Assembly (NCBI GenBank): GCA_027475525.1
Contig: JAMWFC010000033.1
Coordinates: 372,001 to 436,000 of the forward strand
Source of the DNA: Macrolepiota albuminosa
Lineage: Eukaryota; Basidiomycota; Agaricomycetes; Agaricales; Agaricaceae
Length of the DNA: 64,000 nt
Direction: 5' to 3'
Shown here: one piece after another, positions 58,337 through 64,000 of the stretch
Layout: each line of letters starts with the position of its first letter
Position numbering within the stretch: the stretch's first letter is position 1
Translations under genes and position numbers: made by a program
The notes under the pieces: generated by a model
Told to the model about the DNA's origin: nothing
Databases searched by the model: none
The model's input: only the letters and a program-made list of their open reading frames with translations

Positions 58337-59122
58337 ATGTTCTCCCTTGGCATCTGCCGTCAGATTGTGCGGCAGCGTCCAGTCCGTTACATCCACTCGT
58401 CACTGTCTCGTCAGAGATCATGTCCTTCATGTAACAAGCTCCTTCCCTCTCCACTTCCTGCATGTGCCAATTGCTGGTACATATCTAGTATACCACATGA
58501 TACCAAGTATCACGAAATCTTCGGTCTTTCCGATGAGCCAAACCCTTTTGTCATCCATCTCCCCACCCTCAAGGAGAGATTTCGCAGTGCACAAGCACTG
58601 TGCCATCCTGACTCATGGGCTTCCAAAGGCGACGTATGTTTCTCATTCGGTAGAACAGTGATTAGACACTGATGATGTTATTATACGAAAGAATAAACTT
58701 CAAGTTGCACAAGCTCTCTCGGCGCGTATCAACGAGGCCTACAGTTGCCTTTTGAAGCCATTATCCCGTGCAGAATACATATTAGGTCGCCACCAACTAC
58801 CAGTTTCAGAGACAGACCAGGTTGATGATATCCAGTTCATATCTGAAATTATGGATGCCAGAGAAATCATACAAGATGCAACCGAAAAGTCAGAAGTGGA
58901 AAATCTGGCTGAAAAAAATACTAGTTCGTTTCCATACCACTGTCAGCGAGCGGTCTGGCTGAAAGGTCGAGCCCCTGTTTAGGTGAAATTCAAGAAACCG
59001 TACAGGAGTTGGAAAAGTTATTTGGCAGGGCACAATGGAAGGATGCAAAGTCAGCAGCCATCCGTCTTAGATATCTGGAGGGCATCCAGCGAGCTGCGAA
59101 GACATGGCTGGATAATGCATGA
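58337..59122 (+). CDS. mitochondrial J-domain co-chaperone HscB/Jac1
   Basis: Delivers the Fe-S scaffold protein (Isu) to the mitochondrial Hsp70 for cluster transfer. Start ATG at 58337; basic, Arg-rich N-terminus (MFSLGICRQIVRQRPVRYIH) fits a mitochondrial presequence. A CxxC...CxxC zinc-type motif (CPSCNKLLPSPLPACANCWY) follows, found in animal HSC20 and not in yeast Jac1. The J domain (HEIFGL ... FRSAQALCHPDSWASKG) has the HPD tripeptide. After a first intron (ends at CGAAAG before NKLQVAQALSARINEAY) the C-terminal helical Isu-binding domain runs LKPLSRAEYILGRHQL, REIIQDATE and ends IQRAAKTWLDNA. Second intron begins at 58923 with phase-1 join giving EIQETVQELEKLF. Stop at 59120-59122. 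Confidence 0.92.
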
Positions 59123-60237
59123 TGTCTATGTACAGCATGTCATAACTGCTCCTACCTGTATCAACGTCCTTGCCGTCCAGTCGTGCCAAAAACCGAGGTG
59201 TAGATGCACTGCATCCACGACAGCCGCCATCCCACCTATAGTTTCAATTGTGGATGCATATCGATATACGTGACACCCGTAATTCTCAATCCGTGACTGG
59301 ACTAGCCATATTGTTTTATCGTTTGTTTTTTGGATTTTTTTGGAAGAGTCGTAACCAACGTGGTCCCTCTATCGTACACGCCAGTATTAGTGGTGCTTAT
59401 AATACCGAATATCTCCAGGACAGACTTGGGTGCATGTTTACTCTTCTCTTGTCTTTGGCACCTACCACTCTTCCTATCCCATTTCCTTGTCTATCGTCTT
59501 GCACATTATCATATATACGTCCTAGTCTAGCTATGCCAGTTTCCCTTCTTGCCTTGGCACTCGCATAGAGCCCGTTATACGGACTACGGCTTCTTTCTTT
59601 CTCCCCATCCTTCATAATCTACTTCCCCCTCCACCTTGTTTCTTTCCCTCCGTCTTATGTAGAACATTCGCCTGTGCTGAATTAAGTGTAGCTTCCCATT
59701 ACGGAGTCTATGCAAGGACGACCAAATGCATTCTGTCGGATCTGAACACATACATACGTGACCTTCTCACCATCTCCTCACTCATCCCACTTATCATCAC
59801 TCGCGAACCAGACATACATATAATACTATATTATATGAATTGTACATGAAAACAGCAGGTGACCTGTAAATACGACATAAGAGAAACCACAGACAAGAAA
59901 CCTGCCTCGCGGTTGTCAAGCAAGTCGCATTATAAATATATACATTGGAAGGTCCACTTTCACTGAAAATTAACGATTTACTGGGTATCTTGTAGCCTAT
60001 AACTTCAGGCAAAGCGCATGCCGCTGTCGGTCCACCAATCGTTGTGCATCTCACTGATAGCCTCATCTTGCCAAAATCGTTGTTATACACACTGATCGAC
60101 TTTTTAACTCTGCGCCGAGTTGAGCAGCAAGGTTTGTGACAGCAGCACGTTTGCCCGAGTGCCTGAGTGAGACACGCCAAGTAGCTTGTACGCCAACTTT
60201 GGGGGGTAAAACTCCGTCCCACATATAAATAGAAATG
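59123..60237. other. intergenic between convergent genes
   Basis: About 1.1 kb between the 3' ends of HscB and RNA14. Only short overlapping frames. No repeat or RNA gene recognised. Confidence 0.4.
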
Positions 60238-63154
60238 CTAATAACGTCGCCCCGTACGACCACCTCCAGGACCTTGATATGGACCATAATCTGGAGGAGG
60301 GCGGCCACCTGTCGCCAAGAGCATTGAGAAAGGGGAGAAGGGAGACAAAGAGAGACAAAACGCACCACTTCGAGGTGGGGTAGGCGGCGGCGGGGACTTT
60401 GTTCTACCACTACTAGGAATTACAGCGTTTCTGAATAAATTCATTAAATCCTCCGTCCTAAACACCGGACCTACACCACAACCACCACACATGCACATCA
60501 GCATATGGATAACGTACAGTCAAAAGAAAGACTTACCATCGAATGACGTTGGAGTTGGAAGCTCCCCAATGAACCAAGAAATTACATTTGGCAAGTTATA
60601 TACCTTCGGCTTCTCCTCTTCACGCGGCGGCGGTAACGGCGCCCTCTCCCTCCCCTCCCTTTCCCAATTCGGCGGCGGCGGGCTGTGTCTCCGCCGGGGG
60701 GGCGGGTCCCACCTTTCTCTCTCCCTTTCACCCCTCGGCGGCAGCGGCGACATAGCCCTAGCACGCTTGTGGGATTGAGGATAATCCCCACCCCCACCGC
60801 CCCCACCACCACCGCGCTCCTCTCGCTTGCGGTAATCCGGCGATGCAGCACGTTTGTGCGAAGTCGTGTTATTGTTATTAAAGATCATGCTGCCGCCACC
60901 GATGCTGCCAGCGTTGGAAGCAGGGATGGACGTACTTGTCTCGGTTCGTGCGAGGGGTTGAGGAGCTTTACGTGCGAGAGCGAAGCCTAGGTCTTGAGCC
61001 GCGATGGCATCTATCCCAAGATATGTGTGGCGTTGAGCAAACCGCTTTATCGGGGGGTCTATGAACGGGGATTAGAAGTGACGTGAGGGATGAGATTACA
61101 ATGCGCACCATTGGGATACACCTCAGAAATGCGTCTTTCAAGCTGCAGAGCAGCATCTAGGTCTCCATATTGGTATTCGTATCTTGCCCAACGTTCCCAT
61201 AGTGGTCGGGCACGATCGGGAGGGAACGTGCCGATGACACGTTCAAAAAGGGCTCGGGCATCTTGTGGATTGAATGAGTCAGGAAGAAGTTGGGAAGGTT
61301 AGTCAAATTCACAACTCACTGGTCTTGTCGTTGATCGAGATCAGGAAACCAAGGTATCGCAACACGTATTCAACCTCGTCCGCAAAGAACTCCAACCCCT
61401 TTTCGAAGATACGGCTTCCAACTCCTACGCCTCCTTCGGAGCAATGATACTCCATCAACGCTGACAACAAATCGTCAAAATGAATTGCCAATCACCAGAA
61501 CAATATGGAGTCACCTGCAGACTCATACACCTCCCATGGTGTCCACTTGTCCTTGCGTGCCCTTCCGAATATCGCTCGAGATGATTTAATTCCCTCCGCC
61601 CGCCTGCCGAACCGCATGTACGTATTATACGCGAGCCCATACTCACGTTGTCGTTCTGCGAGCTCCGACGGCTTGCGTGTCTTCTCGTCCGACTGTTGGC
61701 TGTTTAAAGAAGCCAGCGACTGAGAGTTAGAATCTCCCGGGCTCGCTGGAGGAGGAGGATTATTAGTATTTTGGGACTCTTCAGTCTTAATACGAGCTTC
61801 GAGCTCTTCGAGCTTCGCACTGAGAACACCGAGGAACCGATCAAATTGGGCGTGAACTTCGGCAAAGGCTTGCTTGACTTCAAGGACTTCGGCATACGTG
61901 AAGGTCAAAAGGTAACTGTCAGAAAAGTTGTTCGAGTTACATGGGGAGATATGTATATAAATATCTGCATACCTGGCCGGGTTGGCTTCTATGCCTGCCT
62001 TCAAAATTGTCAGCGCTTCATCATGCTTGCCTACGCTATTAAGCCACGTGTGGGCCATGAACCAAATTTCAGGATAGTACCGCATGCGGATCAACGCCTT
62101 ACGATATACACTCTGGATGCGCGACACAAGGATAGATCTGTCTTTCTCTTCAAGCTCTAGAGGATTACTTTCTTCCCACTTCAGGTACGCTTTCCATTTT
62201 CCAACGAGCGTGCGCTCCGACGTGTTGAATGTCGGGAGGGCGGGGAGAACAAGCTCAGATCGATTCAGGGACGTGGGCGGGGGGAAAAGCGCACCCACAT
62301 GGTTTGTGAGCTGACGGAAGGTCGTGCGGGCCTGCATATGTGCCGGCGAGAGGTCGGTCATGAACTTCTTTGCCGTTATCCTATTCAAATTGTTCTCAAA
62401 GGACTCAAGTTCTTGCCACAATGTTTCGACGCCTTCGAGGGGGATCTGGACCGCACGATGATATACTTTTCTCAGCGCATCCATCTTCTGTTGCTCTTCC
62501 CATGTACTTGTTGTCTCGCCAGAACGCAAGAATTGAATATACTCTCTCCAGATATCGCCACTGTCTTTGTCTTGCCCGATATGGTTGACTGCAAACTCGT
62601 ACGACTTACGAACCGCATCGCGTGTTGATGGGATAGTATTAACACGCCTATGGCATTCTCATTGCAATGAAAAGGTATATAAATCGAAAAGGAACATACC
62701 TGACATATGTCAAATAGAACTTCCACAAATCTACTTCTGGTGATTTCACAAGAAACTTTTTAAATAAATCTTCAGCTTCGCCAAACGTTGAAGGATCCTG
62801 TAAAAAGTGACCAATGTAGCGTATTTGTGCAGACGACTACGAACAAGTGTATCAGACGCGAGAAAAATGAACCTTGAGGTCACACACAGTATTGGGGTAT
62901 TGTTGCAACAGCGCATCGAACGATGCGCGTACTTTGTCCATATCTCCTGATTCTTCAGCCAGATCGATAAGTTTCTTCCAACCATTTGGATCATGTGGCC
63001 GTTGCTTTAATTGAGCCAAAAGCGCTTCATATTCGGTTGGAGGTGGCAACATGTCAATGTCTGGCTGAGACTCATTTTTAATGCCATTGAGGGTGTTGAT
63101 GATATCTTCTGTTGGCTGTGTGTTGTCGCCTGAAGAATCGGCCGGCTCTGCCAT
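60238..63154 (-). CDS. RNA14: mRNA 3'-end-processing protein RNA14 (CstF-77 family)
   Basis: Scaffold of cleavage factor IA, built of HAT (half-a-TPR) repeats. Start ATG at 63154 ([11 protein letters not shown]). HAT motifs: [140 protein letters not shown] basic Gly-, Pro- and Arg-rich stretch (60600-60880) follows. The C-terminal RNA15-binding monkeytail is [36 protein letters not shown]. The last intron ends at GCGACAG and the protein ends GGRTGRRY. Many introns of 50-60 nt. Gene symbol from yeast. Its partner in yeast, Hrp1, has a candidate at 43688. Confidence 0.9.
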
Positions 63155-63681
63155 GTATGCAGCCAAATGAACAGACGAAAAAAAAGTTATAGGTTGTGGT
63201 GAAGAACAAGGACAACTAGAACAACTAGCGACAAAATGAGATGAACGCGCTTCCCACGGCTGTGGCTGAGCAGAATTCATGAAGAGTTGAGTGATTCATG
63301 GGTCGACAGATACCCTTACGATGGAATAGATATCTGTTGGTATAAGACCTGGAAGAGCTGCCTGGCTTATAAGGGAGTGATCCATGCTTACTCCCTTTCG
63401 CCTTCGATCAGTCTTCCCATTTTGCCGGCCTTTCTGACTCGACTCTCCCACACAAACAGCACAACTCCCACCTCGTCGAGTCATAGATATGCCCTGCCGA
63501 ATGGGGAGCGGTCATAAATTCAATAGACAGACAGTCCAAATCAGTAACATCACAGATGAGTAGTAAGTAGTACCCGAATATACACCAGTCGAATAAGTAA
63601 ACCAAAAACAACACACTCAGAATAGATAGATACATAAATAATGTTACACTAAGCACCTCAAAAGCACACAAACCTCAAGCC
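63155..63681. other. spacer between two minus-strand genes
   Basis: Contains the RNA14 promoter and the 3' end of the next gene. No gene recognised. Confidence 0.4.
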
Positions 63682-64000
63682 TTAATCCCTATTCGGCTTG
63701 TCCTTCGGTGGAACAGACGGTGCATTGCTTGGGGGACTGAAAAACCCCTCAGCAGTAATCCCAATAGCTTCCACACCCGCCCCACTCGACTTCCTCGTCG
63801 TTCCATTGCCCAACGTAATCGATCCCCCTCTCCCACCCACAGTCCCTGTCCCATTCTCGACATTCATCATCGACTTGGACCTGCCAGCACTCAGGTACAC
63901 ATTATGATTTCCCCAGCCGATCGACCCACTCCTGCTCCTCCCCTCGCCATGCACGGACCCCCCGGAGAGATTGCTCCTATGTTGTGGCCTAAATCCCCCA
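63682..64000 (-). CDS. C-terminal part of an unidentified Gly/Ser-rich protein
   Basis: An open frame runs into the right edge (reading in from position 64000) and ends KDKPNRD at 63682. Visible residues are low-complexity: GSIGWGNHNVYLSAGRSKSM, GRGGSITLGNGTTRKSSGAG, AEGFFSPPSNAPSVPPKDK. The tail looks disordered and phospho-regulatable. No domain is visible; the N-terminal part is outside the window. I cannot name the family. Confidence 0.6.
   Translation of the reverse strand, partial: GGFRPQHRSNLSGGSVHGEGRSRSGSIGWGNHNVYLSAGRSKSMMNVENGTGTVGGRGGSITLGNGTTRKSSGAGVEAIGITAEGFFSPPSNAPSVPPKDKPNRD

Noticed and set aside
1..64000. tRNA, rRNA, CRISPR or bacterial-type operon signals
   Set aside because: None seen. 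No B-box-like tract has a supporting cloverleaf; the intron-rich genes are eukaryotic.

Overview
The window is nuclear DNA of a filamentous basidiomycete, most likely an Agaricomycete. Genes are broken by many short introns of about 45-60 nt. Several products belong to lineages characteristic of mushrooms: a DUF6535 membrane protein, tandem tyrosine-kinase-like kinases, a short unspecific peroxygenase, a cerato-platanin, a GH85 endoglycosidase and a Ppo-type fatty-acid oxygenase. All gene models were built by eye from splice sites and reading phase; family names come from recognised motifs, not from a search.

Layout. 1-7.8 kb is a gene-free, mostly AT-rich island holding a dispersed direct repeat, two hairpin (MITE-like) elements and TATA-centred palindromes. 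7.8-10.1 kb holds a divergent pair sharing a 93-bp promoter: a p31comet/MAD2L1BP-like protein (-) and an O6-methylguanine-DNA methyltransferase (+). 10.5-13.0 kb encodes a conserved-looking multi-pass membrane protein of unknown function. 13.9-20.8 kb is a tandem array of three protein kinases with a shared N-terminal module; the middle copy has two frame lesions. A DUF6535 protein (-) converges on the third. 23.6-27.0 kb is empty.

27.0-31.7 kb is a Ppo dioxygenase-P450 fusion whose P450 half lacks the heme-ligand cysteine. 32.9-34.5 kb is a TUP1-like WD40 protein without an N-terminal tetramerisation domain. 35.2-37.8 kb is a GH85 ENGase. 37.8-40.2 kb (-) and 52.4-54.7 kb (+) are two paralogous secreted serine carboxypeptidases in opposite orientation. 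Between them lie the PLP-synthase glutaminase (-), a cerato-platanin, an hnRNP-type RNA-binding protein, a jacalin-like lectin and a second AT-rich repeat island (47.6-52.3 kb).

56.4-58.0 kb is a heme-thiolate peroxygenase, 58.3-59.1 kb the mitochondrial Fe-S co-chaperone HscB/Jac1, and 60.2-63.2 kb (-) the mRNA 3'-end factor RNA14. The window ends inside the 3' part of an unidentified Gly/Ser-rich gene (-).

Housekeeping genes (MGMT, PdxT, HscB, RNA14, hnRNP) are interspersed with secreted or stress-type genes (peroxygenase, carboxypeptidases, cerato-platanin, lectin, Ppo). No operon-like logic is expected in this lineage. The clearest local groupings are the kinase/DUF6535 cluster and the inverted carboxypeptidase pair.
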